From: Cyanobacteria bacterium RM1_2_2
GTDB lineage: Bacteria; Cyanobacteriota; Cyanobacteriia; Elainellales; Elainellaceae
Assembly (NCBI GenBank): GCA_012033495.1
Contig: JAAUQT010000011.1
Location: 1 to 52,931, forward strand
Length of the DNA stretch: 52,931 nt
Reading direction: 5' to 3'
Positions 6,432 to 15,270 of the stretch are shown here, one piece after another. The number at the start of each line of letters is the position of its first letter. Positions within the stretch are counted from its first letter, which is position 1. The translations under genes and the position numbers were made by a program. The notes under the pieces are model-generated. The model did no database searches. It saw nothing but the letters and a program-made list of their open reading frames with translations, and was not told the DNA's origin.

Positions 6432-8156
6432 ATGACCACACCTCCATTGCAACGTCTAGGTGATGCCCGCCCTAACCGACTCAAGGGGAGCCGCCGTAGA
6501 GATCTTCTTCAAGGCTTAGCGGGTAATGATTGGCTCTGGGGCGGCGAGCAAAACGACATCCTCAGCGGCGGGGCCGGTCAGGATTGGCTTGATGGCGGTG
6601 CCGGGGCAGATCTAATGGTCGGGGACAGCGGCAATGATGTTTACTCACTGGATAGCAGGCAGGATCAGATCTCAGAGCAGGCCGGTCAGGGGCGAGATCG
6701 GATTCGGTCTACCATTAGTCTGGCCCTGATTCAAGATATTGAAGAGCTAGAGCTGCTTGGTGTTCAGCCGCTCACGGGAGTCGGCAATAGCGGTAGCAAT
6801 TTGCTGATTGGCAATCAGGCTAGTAACAGCTTGGTTGGGTTAGCAGGCAACGATCGGTTGATGGGAATGTCGGGCGACGATCGGCTAGTTGGAGACGGCA
6901 AGGGCAACCAGCCTTTTGCAGGCAAGGTAGGCAAAGATCGGATGCTGGGCGGTGCAGGCGACGACACCTACTACGTCAACCATGTTGCTGATCGGGTAAT
7001 CGAGCTAGCCGATCAGGGGCGCGATACTGTCATTTCCAACTTGAGCACTTACACTCTGCCTAAACAGGTTGAAAGTCTGATTCTATTTGAGAAATCCGGC
7101 AACAGTGCAGCAGTGGGCAATGCGCTCGATAACGAGATCTTGGGCAACCAGGGTGACAATCATCTAGAGGGGCTGGACGGAGATGACACGCTAGACGGGG
7201 GCGCGGGACAGGATCAACTCGTGGGCGGTTTGGGCAACGACCGCTATTTTGTCGATGACCCAGCCGATCGGGTGCTTGAGCTAAGCGACCAGGGCGTCGA
7301 TAGCGTGATCAGCCGTGCCGCCAGCTACAGCTTGAGTGATCAGGTGGAGCAGCTCTATTTAGCTGACAATGCTGGAGATATCAGCGGCAACGGCAACGGG
7401 CTGGATAACAGTCTGTTGGGCAATGACGGTCAAAATGTCTTGGACGGGCAGGTGGGCAACGACACGCTGGATGGCGGGGCCGGACGCGACCGACTGATCG
7501 GCGGTCTAGGGGACGATCGCTACTTGGTAGACGACCCACAGGACGAGATTTTTGAACTGTCGGATCAGGGATTGGATCTAGTTCTGAGTCAAACCAGCTA
7601 TACCCTGCCCGACCAAGTCGAGCAGCTTTTCCTTCAGGGCGATACTCCCCTAGCAGGAACCGGCAATTCACTCGATAACTTGCTGAGTGGCAACGAGTCC
7701 GACAATATCCTGACTGGGGAAGCGGGCAACGATAGGCTAATCGGTCGTGGCGGTAACGACACGCTGACAGGCGGAGCCGGAGAAGATCTATTCTTTTATG
7801 CCATGCCAGATGACCAGTCCTTTGCGGCTCAAGCGTTTGGCGTTGACACAATCACAGATTTCAGAAGCGATCGCAATTTGATTGTGCTGTCAAAACGCAC
7901 GTTTGGGCTGAGCAGCAACGTTTCAGAACAAGGCACAGTTGGCTTCAGTGTCTTCAATGAGTTTGCTTCGGTTACCGATGATCAGGCTGCTGCACTCAGC
8001 TCAGCACGGATTGTGTTTAGCAGGGACTCTAGCAAACTTTTTTACAATCCTAACCAGTCCGAAGCTGGATTTGGCGCAACGGGTGCTAGTGGTGCATTCG
8101 TCCAGTTTCAGAATGTCACGACTTTGATTTTTTTTGATTTTGCCATCGTTAACTGA
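6432..8156 (+). CDS. RTX (haemolysin-type) calcium-binding repeat protein
   Basis: 574-aa predicted secreted protein with no signal peptide. From about residue 20 it is made of Gly/Asp nonapeptide RTX motifs (GGAGQDWLDGGAGADLMVGD) that bind Ca2+ and fold as beta-rolls. These are organised in about four longer units of roughly 95-105 residues, each with a GNDxYxVDxxxDxxxELxDQGxD block: GNDVYSLDS, GDDTYYVNH, GNDRYFVDD, GDDRYLVDD. Residues about 450-574 form a non-repeat C-terminal domain (DTITDFRSDRNLIVLS) ending in the hydrophobic FFDFAIVN, typical of the uncleaved C-terminal signal of type I secretion substrates. No catalytic domain is seen, so enzymatic toxin activity is not supported. The gene precedes the giant gene, and secretion genes are absent nearby. 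Confidence 0.9.
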   Translation: MTTPPLQRLGDARPNRLKGSRRRDLLQGLAGNDWLWGGEQNDILSGGAGQDWLDGGAGADLMVGDSGNDVYSLDSRQDQISEQAGQGRDRIRSTISLALIQDIEELELLGVQPLTGVGNSGSNLLIGNQASNSLVGLAGNDRLMGMSGDDRLVGDGKGNQPFAGKVGKDRMLGGAGDDTYYVNHVADRVIELADQGRDTVISNLSTYTLPKQVESLILFEKSGNSAAVGNALDNEILGNQGDNHLEGLDGDDTLDGGAGQDQLVGGLGNDRYFVDDPADRVLELSDQGVDSVISRAASYSLSDQVEQLYLADNAGDISGNGNGLDNSLLGNDGQNVLDGQVGNDTLDGGAGRDRLIGGLGDDRYLVDDPQDEIFELSDQGLDLVLSQTSYTLPDQVEQLFLQGDTPLAGTGNSLDNLLSGNESDNILTGEAGNDRLIGRGGNDTLTGGAGEDLFFYAMPDDQSFAAQAFGVDTITDFRSDRNLIVLSKRTFGLSSNVSEQGTVGFSVFNEFASVTDDQAAALSSARIVFSRDSSKLFYNPNQSEAGFGATGASGAFVQFQNVTTLIFFDFAIVN

Positions 8157-8546
8157 CGTGCGGCTCAGCGATGTCAATCAAGGATGTAACTCGTATTTTT
8201 ACGGATTGCCTGCGAATTTAATCAGCATGGTTCAGTAAAAAAAGGCACGTTATCCTTGGCAATTTTAGTTACTTGTATAATTGCGAGCCTCTGTTCTTGA
8301 TCAAGTTCTGCACTAGATTCTGTTTCGCAGATTTGCTATGGGATCTCTCTGTTCAAGTTTTATTCAAATGGTGTATCTACCATAGTTCGTCAAGCAGTTC
8401 AGGTTTATAAACACAGTGAATATATCAATCTGGCTGCGGTAGTAAACGCCCAGATTCAGTAATTTCACTGCTTGATTATTGCTGAATTTTATTTTTTGTT
8501 CTCTCTGCTTTTTCAGTCTAAAGACCTGTCTGAAGCGATAGCCATT
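8157..8546. other. Leader region of the giant gene
   Basis: About 390 nt lie between the RTX stop and the preferred ATG of the giant gene. An in-frame upstream start at 8472 would add 25 hydrophobic, Phe-rich residues (MIIAEFYFLFSLLFQ), but the DUF4347 context and the usual hydrophilic start of these proteins favour the ATG at 8547. No convincing terminator for the RTX gene and no clear ribosome-binding site are visible. Confidence 0.4.
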
Positions 8547-11500
8547 ATGGAAACCAATCCTCTTCTTAATTCTCAACATCAACCCCTGCAAGCCAATGGA
8601 CTTGAACCCCAACCGCTGCTTCAAGGTCTGTCATCTGGCAAGCCGGACGGGCTAGCTGCTCCGATGCTGGTGCCGCCGATCCCCGACTCTGAGTCACTGA
8701 GGCTAGGGAGTGAGACAGGCTTGGCAAGTCGGTGGAGCAGTTCGCCAGATGCGACGGAAGCTCTCTTGGCAAAAGATTGGACGAGAGATTGGCTGCCTTC
8801 AGGCGAAGCTCCCTGGGTAGGACAGGCGCAGGACGACATCTTGACGAATCCGGGCAGTTTGGCGCGCAAGCCGTTCCGCGAGATCGTCTTTATTGATCCG
8901 GGCGTGGGCGACCACCAGCAAATCGTCGATGACATTGTGGAGGGCATTAACCCGACGGCGGAAGTCGTGATTTTGGACGGCAGCAAAGACGGCATTACCC
9001 AGATCAGCGAGTTTTTGAGTCAGCAGCAGGATGTGCGGGCAATTCATGTGATCTCCCATGGTAACGAGGCTGCTCTAAATCTGGGCAGCGTTCGACTAGA
9101 TCGCAGCAATCTTGGGCAGTACGCAGAGCAACTACAGAGCTGGCAGGAGGCGCTGACCGCTGACGCTGATATTCTGCTCTACGGCTGTAATCTCGCTTCT
9201 GGGGTAGATGGCAAAGCCTTTGTGACCCAGTTGAGCCAGTTGACAGGTGCAGATGTAGCGGCTTCGGATGACTTGACGGGCGCTTCCAATTTGGGGGGCG
9301 ACTGGGAATTGGAATATGCAACCGGGCTAATTGAGCAATCGGTTTTCCAGGTTGCTAGCTACCACTCTGTGCTGGAAACAGAAATTTCGCTGCAATCGCT
9401 CTACGATGCTTGGCAGAACAATAGCTTGCCCGATTTAAATTCGGTGAAGCTGACCTTAGATAACGGCACGCTGTTTCGCGGCACGCTGACGGCTGAAAAT
9501 CAGGGAGGACAGCTTAAATTAACTGCAACCAACGCGCGGGCGTTTGTGGGCAGCAGGGGCAGCGCCGATCCAGACGATGATGCCGGACTCGACTTCACAG
9601 GCGTCAACTTAGAATTTCTGCTGAATAGCGACAAAACCTACGCCTACCGTTTGACAGGTAATGCCCTGCTGACCGGAGCAACGGGTCTAGCGCTGGCTGG
9701 AACCATGACGGCAGAGGCAAACAATACCGGCAGCAGCGTCAGCTTCAGTCAAGGACAGGTAGTTGAGGCGGGTGCTAGCGCAGCCAAAGGCAATGACCTG
9801 CTGTTAAATATCAATAACTATCTGAAGCTGACGGGTGACGTGAGTGTCTCCAGCACATCCAGCCAGCTTAGCCTGGGCGTGACTGATCTGAATACCTTCT
9901 TTGGACTCGATCAGGGAACACCGCAAACGACAGACGATGTTGGACTGCATCTCAATAGCGCTACAGCAGCCCTAGTTCTGAATACAGCCGACGATACTTT
10001 TGAATATACGGTCAGCGGCAACGCAGCCTTCACGAATGTTTCTGCCTTTGGCTTCTCGGCAGAAGATGCTCTGATCGCGGGCAACCAGTCGGGCAATAAT
10101 GTGACGCTGGGTCGGTTCAGTCTGGAGGCGGGCAACCTGGCGCGACTCAGCGGTGATGCGTTGGAATACAGTCTGGTGGATACGCCGGACGGTAAGGTGG
10201 TGCGGCTGAGTGCCCTAAATGCTGGGGCGCAAATCGGACAGGGTGCCGACACGCCAGAGCCAGATGACGATGCTGGACTGGAAATTAGCGATGCCTCTTT
10301 CAGCGTCACCTTTAAGGACAATCAAACCTACAGCTATACCGTCACCCAGGGCAGCGTTCTGATGGTTGGCGTCGCTGGTCTGGATGTTGCTGCCGAGAAT
10401 GTCACGGCAACTGGCGATCAGGACAACATCGATCTAACCTTGACGAATGCCGAACTGACTTTGGGCACAGTCGCCAACCTCAGCGGCAGTACAATCCAGC
10501 TCAGTGCAAAAGATACAGCGGGCGGCAAAACAATTCGATTCAGCGGCACAAATCTGTCGGCCTTTGTTGGTGCGGGTGCTGATACCAGCACGACTATTGA
10601 TGATGTTGGTCTGGAAATTACCAACGTTACTTTGAATGAGCTGCTGCTGAACGCCGATCAAACCTTTAACTACAGCCTTAGTGCTGCTAGTGCAGGTCTG
10701 CGCGGTCTGGCAGATGTGACGCTTTCAGCCCAGACCGTGAGTGCAACAGGCAACGGTGACGCAACCAGCTTGACCCTAGGCAGATTCGATCTGGGTGCTG
10801 GCAATTTCGCCTCACTTTCTGGTGACGGACTGCGGGTTGAAGCCAGTGACTCGGAACTGCTGCTAGCCGGTCTAGGTGTTTCGGCCTTTGTCGGTGTGGG
10901 GGAAGACAGCGACGCCGTGGGTCTGTCCCTGAGCAGTGCCAGCTTCGGGATGCTGCTGCGGCCGGATGCTGAGGGCGAGGGCGAAAATACCTATGCTCTG
11001 CAAGCGACGGGTGCCATCGGGCTGGTGGGCATTCCTGATCTGACGCTGCAAGGCAACCTGACGCTGAACCTGAACCGCACGGGCGAAGCGGTCGATGAAT
11101 TGATCACCTTCGCCAATGGTCAGACCGGCAAGATTACCTTTGACGATACGCAGGGCGACATCGCCCACCTCAGCGGCTCCGCCAGACTTGACATGGCGGG
11201 CTTTGCGGTTGCGAACGGCGATTTCCTGATCGAAAAAGTGGTGGTAGCTGACAGCGGCAACGAACTGACCCGGTTCCTGATCGGTGCGACCAACGTCACG
11301 GCCTTTGTCGGCAGCGGCTACGGTACGGCCAGTGCAGTTGGGGTACAGATCAGCGACGGCGAACTGGGGCTGGTAATTGAGCGGCAAGACAGCGATCCGG
11401 TGACCTATGCGATGGTGGCATCCGGTGACGCCAGTTTGCTGGGCATGGCGGGCTTGACGGCAAGGGGCAGCCTGGCGCTGGAAGTCAACCGCATGGAGGG

Positions 11501-12578
11501 CGCGGTCGATCAGACGCTCTCAACCCCTGGTGGAGACGTAACCGTTACTTTCAGCGACCAGGAAGGCAACATCACTCGTGCTGTTGGTCAGTTGGAACTG
11601 GGCATCGACGGCTTTGCTGAAATTTCGGGTGAATTTGGCATCGAAAAAACGGCGGATAAGCTGAAGCTTGGTGCACGGGACGCAACGGCGTTTGTGGGCG
11701 CGAACGGCACCGGACTGCAAATCAGCGATGCTGACTTGGGCATGGTGGTCTACACCGACCGCACCGGCAACATCTACGCCCTGACCGCATCTGGCGAGGT
11801 CAGTCTGACCGGCGTTCCTGACGTGACCCTGACCGGCGACCTGACGCTGGCCGTGAACCGCACGGGCGAAATCGTAGACGAAACCATCGCCATGCCGGGT
11901 GACGACATCTCGGTGAAGTTCGCTTCTGATGCTGATGTCACGAACGTTACGGGTGATGTCATGATGAACGTGGCGGGATTCATCGCGCTGGACGGCTCAG
12001 TGGCAGTCGAGCATTCAACCACAACCAGCGGCAACACCGCTAAAACCGATCTCTGCATCGGCATCTCGGACGCTAACGCCTTTGTCGGAGCAGGCTACGG
12101 TACGGCGGGCGCAACCGGGGTCGAGCTGGAGGACAGCCAGTTCGGGCTGGTGCTGAAGCAGGAGACAGACAGCCTGACGGGCCAAGTGACGCGCCAGGGC
12201 TATGCTTTCCAGGGCAAGGGCAAAGCAGGTCTGGTCGGGGTTGATGGGCTAACCCTGAGCGGCGATCTGGAGGTGGATATTAACCGCATGGGCGAAGCAG
12301 TCGAGGTTGAAATTGACACGCCTGATGGTACGGTTGAGGTCAAATTCGACAACGGTCTCGAAACCACCTCAGTGACCGGAACCGTAGACCTGGACGTGAA
12401 CGGCGTCGTTCAAGCCTCCGGGAAGTTTGGCCTTCAGAAAGAAGTTGAAACCGGGAACGGCGTCACAGAAACCAAGCTGCTGATCGGTATAGCCGATGCC
12501 GAAACCTTTGTCGGTGCGGGCGCGGTACCGCAGCAGAATCGGGAATTCGACTCAGAGACGGTGAACTTGGTCTGGTGA
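8547..12578 (+). CDS. Giant surface protein, N-terminal part: DUF4347 plus AFVG beta-repeats
   Basis: 1343 codons from the preferred ATG. Residues 1-110 are polar, without a signal peptide, and contain NGLEPQPLLQG, resembling the LEPR-XLL motif at the N-terminus of giant proteins. Residues about 111-275 are DUF4347 (EIVFIDPGVGDHQQIVDDIV, then HVISHGNEA, LLYGCNLASG, WELEYATG). This N-terminal domain is typical of long cyanobacterial and marine bacterial surface proteins; its function is unknown to me. From about residue 285 the AFVG/DDVG beta-repeat begins, with eight complete copies and a ninth cut by the frame break at about 12522. The last 18 codons (after FVGAGA) are out of frame with the repeats. 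The TGA at 12576 overlaps the GTG of the next ORF (GTGA). Confidence 0.85.
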   Translation: METNPLLNSQHQPLQANGLEPQPLLQGLSSGKPDGLAAPMLVPPIPDSESLRLGSETGLASRWSSSPDATEALLAKDWTRDWLPSGEAPWVGQAQDDILTNPGSLARKPFREIVFIDPGVGDHQQIVDDIVEGINPTAEVVILDGSKDGITQISEFLSQQQDVRAIHVISHGNEAALNLGSVRLDRSNLGQYAEQLQSWQEALTADADILLYGCNLASGVDGKAFVTQLSQLTGADVAASDDLTGASNLGGDWELEYATGLIEQSVFQVASYHSVLETEISLQSLYDAWQNNSLPDLNSVKLTLDNGTLFRGTLTAENQGGQLKLTATNARAFVGSRGSADPDDDAGLDFTGVNLEFLLNSDKTYAYRLTGNALLTGATGLALAGTMTAEANNTGSSVSFSQGQVVEAGASAAKGNDLLLNINNYLKLTGDVSVSSTSSQLSLGVTDLNTFFGLDQGTPQTTDDVGLHLNSATAALVLNTADDTFEYTVSGNAAFTNVSAFGFSAEDALIAGNQSGNNVTLGRFSLEAGNLARLSGDALEYSLVDTPDGKVVRLSALNAGAQIGQGADTPEPDDDAGLEISDASFSVTFKDNQTYSYTVTQGSVLMVGVAGLDVAAENVTATGDQDNIDLTLTNAELTLGTVANLSGSTIQLSAKDTAGGKTIRFSGTNLSAFVGAGADTSTTIDDVGLEITNVTLNELLLNADQTFNYSLSAASAGLRGLADVTLSAQTVSATGNGDATSLTLGRFDLGAGNFASLSGDGLRVEASDSELLLAGLGVSAFVGVGEDSDAVGLSLSSASFGMLLRPDAEGEGENTYALQATGAIGLVGIPDLTLQGNLTLNLNRTGEAVDELITFANGQTGKITFDDTQGDIAHLSGSARLDMAGFAVANGDFLIEKVVVADSGNELTRFLIGATNVTAFVGSGYGTASAVGVQISDGELGLVIERQDSDPVTYAMVASGDASLLGMAGLTARGSLALEVNRMEGAVDQTLSTPGGDVTVTFSDQEGNITRAVGQLELGIDGFAEISGEFGIEKTADKLKLGARDATAFVGANGTGLQISDADLGMVVYTDRTGNIYALTASGEVSLTGVPDVTLTGDLTLAVNRTGEIVDETIAMPGDDISVKFASDADVTNVTGDVMMNVAGFIALDGSVAVEHSTTTSGNTAKTDLCIGISDANAFVGAGYGTAGATGVELEDSQFGLVLKQETDSLTGQVTRQGYAFQGKGKAGLVGVDGLTLSGDLEVDINRMGEAVEVEIDTPDGTVEVKFDNGLETTSVTGTVDLDVNGVVQASGKFGLQKEVETGNGVTETKLLIGIADAETFVGAGAVPQQNREFDSETVNLVW
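8877..9370 (+). other. DUF4347 domain of the giant protein
   Basis: Encodes about 165 residues beginning REIVFIDPGVGD and ending EQSVFQVASYHSVLET. Conserved hallmarks are a GxTQIxxFL-type helix (GITQISEFLSQQ), HVISHGNEAALNLG, and LLYGCNLASGVDGKAFV, followed by LTGADVAASDDLTGA and GGDWELEYATG. The His-Gly and Tyr-Gly-Cys motifs resemble a degenerate caspase-like/CHAT-type core. That relation is my inference, and no protease activity is claimed. Confidence 0.85.
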
Positions 12579-15270
12579 TTTTTGCCGAAACGGATGCCAG
12601 CGGCAACACGGAGAGCAGCTATGCGCTTAAGGCAGATGGAGAGGCTGAACTCATCGGTGTCGATGATTTGACGATGGAGGGCAGCCTGTCAGTGCAGATC
12701 AACCGCACGGGCAAGGAAGTTGACGAAACCATCCAGGTTGGCGGCGGCGACACGGTTGAGGTGAAGTTTGGGCTAGAAGAAGCCAATCAACAGCGAGTTG
12801 AGGGCACAGCTCACTTTCAGGCGGCTGGGGCTGTGGCCTTTGGCGGCGAATTTTCGATGGAGTTGTTCACCACGCAGACACCTGGTGCAACTGATCAAAC
12901 TGCCAACACGACGGTAAATCCACTGCTGCTGGAGCAGTACAAAACGACGCTGGCGGAATTGCAATATCAGGCTTTGCGGGACGCGCTGGCGGACAAGATC
13001 ACTGAACTTAAATCTGAACATTCGACGGTTAAATCGATCAGTGCCACGGTGGACGGCTGGGCCTTTAACGAACAGGCGGTGGACGTTGCAACTGATCGCC
13101 TGATTCTCGATCAACCGCACGGCTTTGTGAACGGTCAAAGGGTTGTCTACTCAGCCGCAGGTGGAACGGTGATTGGCGGTCTGGTGGACGGACAGGAATA
13201 CTACGTGATCGCCGTTGACGATCAAACACTTCAGCTTGCAGAAACACCGGGCGGTGCCGCAATTGACCTGACCAGCACGGGCGCAGGCAGCCAGCAGTTG
13301 CAGCAGATCGTTGAGTTTGGCGCGACGAACCAGATCGCGGTGGATATTCCTACAAATGAAATTCACTTTGGCAGCGCCCATGGCTTAACCGACGGCGATC
13401 TGGTCGAGTACAAAGCGGGGCAAAACCAGCCGATTGGCGGTCTCAAGAGCAACAGCCGCTACATCGTCCGCGTCATCGATGCCGACACGATTCAACTGCT
13501 CACGGGCGCAAACGGCGACGTGGTTGACCTGACCTCAGATGCAGAAGGCGAACATACGCTTCAGCAGATTTCGGTTGTGGCGGTTAGCGGCGGCGGTACG
13601 GGTGGAACCAGCGGCACGGGTGGAACTGGCGGCATCACTGGCATTGATGTCAACAACAACACGCTGATTTTCTCATCGCCGCATTTCCTACAAACGGGCG
13701 ATAAAGTTCAATACTACTGGCCAACTAAAGGGAAGCCCATCGGCGGAACGCTGGAGAAACTGAACGATGGTAATGGCTCAGCAGTTCACCCTTACAGCGT
13801 CATCAAGATTGACGAGAAAACGATCCAGCTTGCTGATACTAGAACGGGTGAAATTATCGATCTAACGACTGCTGGCAGCGGCAACCATTTCTTCTCCCTG
13901 GTAGAAGGCAGTAGCGGCAATCGTAACCATCTCGAATATCGATCAGCTAGCGGCATTCAAAACGTCAACGCCACCACAATCAGGCTTGGCTACAGCCATG
14001 GGCTAAGCACCGGACAGGCAGTGATGGTGCAGCTTGATTCAATGTCTGCAACGTTCAGGCCCAGAACGCCAATCAAAGGTCTGAATGCCCAGAAATATCA
14101 GGCTGATCCAAAAGTTTACAAACCTTCCTCAAACTACATTTATTACGTCAAGGTTAATGCGGATCAAAGCCTGCAATTTGCCCGAACGGCTGAAGACCTG
14201 GACAACAATCAATTTATTGAAGTTCAGCAGGCAACCTACAGAGCCAATAGAATTGCCCCAATTAAGCTAGGCGAAGACTTCCGCCTGATGCCGGTTTGGG
14301 GTGTGGGCGCAACCCAGTTGCCTGTCAATCCAACCAAGCCGCGCGATGAGTTTCAGTTTGTTCCTGGCAACATCCTTACCTTCACGCCCACTAACCAAAT
14401 CAGCGTTGATACCGTTAGCGATGAGATCATTTCCCCGACGTTAATCGATCTTAAGGTTGGCGACGCCGTGGAATACTGGACAGGCAGCACAAACGCGATC
14501 GGTGGACTGAGCGACGGTGAAACCTACTATGTAGCAGCAGTTCACGGCAGTGCAATTCAGCTCGCAGCAACTTTGGGCGGTGCGGTGATCGACCTGACGG
14601 AAGCAGGCGGCGCAGGCAGTCACCAGTTTGTCAAGGCAGGCGTTGCGTTTGATTCGCTCAGCAACATTGCCGAACAGCGGCGTGATGAGGCTTTGGCTCT
14701 AGCATCTAGACTCAGCAGTGATCTAGGCGTCACGGTCAACCTGACGGCGGGCAATGCCAACTCTGCAATCAATCAGGTGGCTACGGCAGCCGAAATCGAA
14801 TCAGGGCGGCGGGTTGGTGTGCGCGATGTTGCGATCCGCTACGATGAACAGCAACTCCTGGAAACCAAGCTGCTGGCGGGTATCACTAACGGCTATGCCT
14901 TCCTGGGCACAAACTACGGCACGCCGGAAGAACTAGGCCTGAAGCTAACCGATATCAACCTGGGGCTAGCTCTGTTCAAGACGCTTGATTTCACTAAGCC
15001 GACTGCCGAACAGGAGAAAATGACCTATGCCCTGACAGGTGAGGGCAATGCAGCACTGGTGGGTGTCAACGGTTTGGCAATCGACGGTTCGATGGCAGTA
15101 CAGCTCAACCGCACTGGCAAAGCAGTTGATGAGACGATTACGACGCCGGGCGGCAGCGTTGTCCTTGATTTTGAGTCCAACGAAGATGTCACCCAGATCA
15201 GTGGCAGCGCCAGCCTGCGCGTGGCGGATGTGGTCGCACTCTCCGGCAAGTTTAGCTTCACCAAACAGCC
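10475..15270 (+). repeat. Higher-order repeat block A inside the giant gene
   Basis: Repeats 4 to 10 plus a roughly 690-residue inserted module recur in the same order at 16561-21235. Matching landmarks: LSAFVGAGADTST/VSAFVGKGADTPT, ELGIDGFAEISGEFGI/NLGIDGFADLSGNFNI, the module start VEGTAHFQAAGAVAFGGEFS/VEGVAAFNAMDAVAFGGEFS, and the exit TKLLAGITNGYAFLG/TKLLAGLTNAYAFMG. Block A contains the frame break at about 12522. Confidence 0.8.

Noticed and set aside
7381-7851. 156-codon minus-strand ORF within the RTX gene
   Set aside because: Arg/Pro-rich antisense shadow of Gly/Asp repeat codons; no start context.
8877-9370. Active caspase-like protease in the DUF4347 domain
   Set aside because: The HG and YGC motifs are suggestive, but a His/Cys dyad in the correct geometry cannot be shown from sequence, and the family has no established protease activity that I know of.
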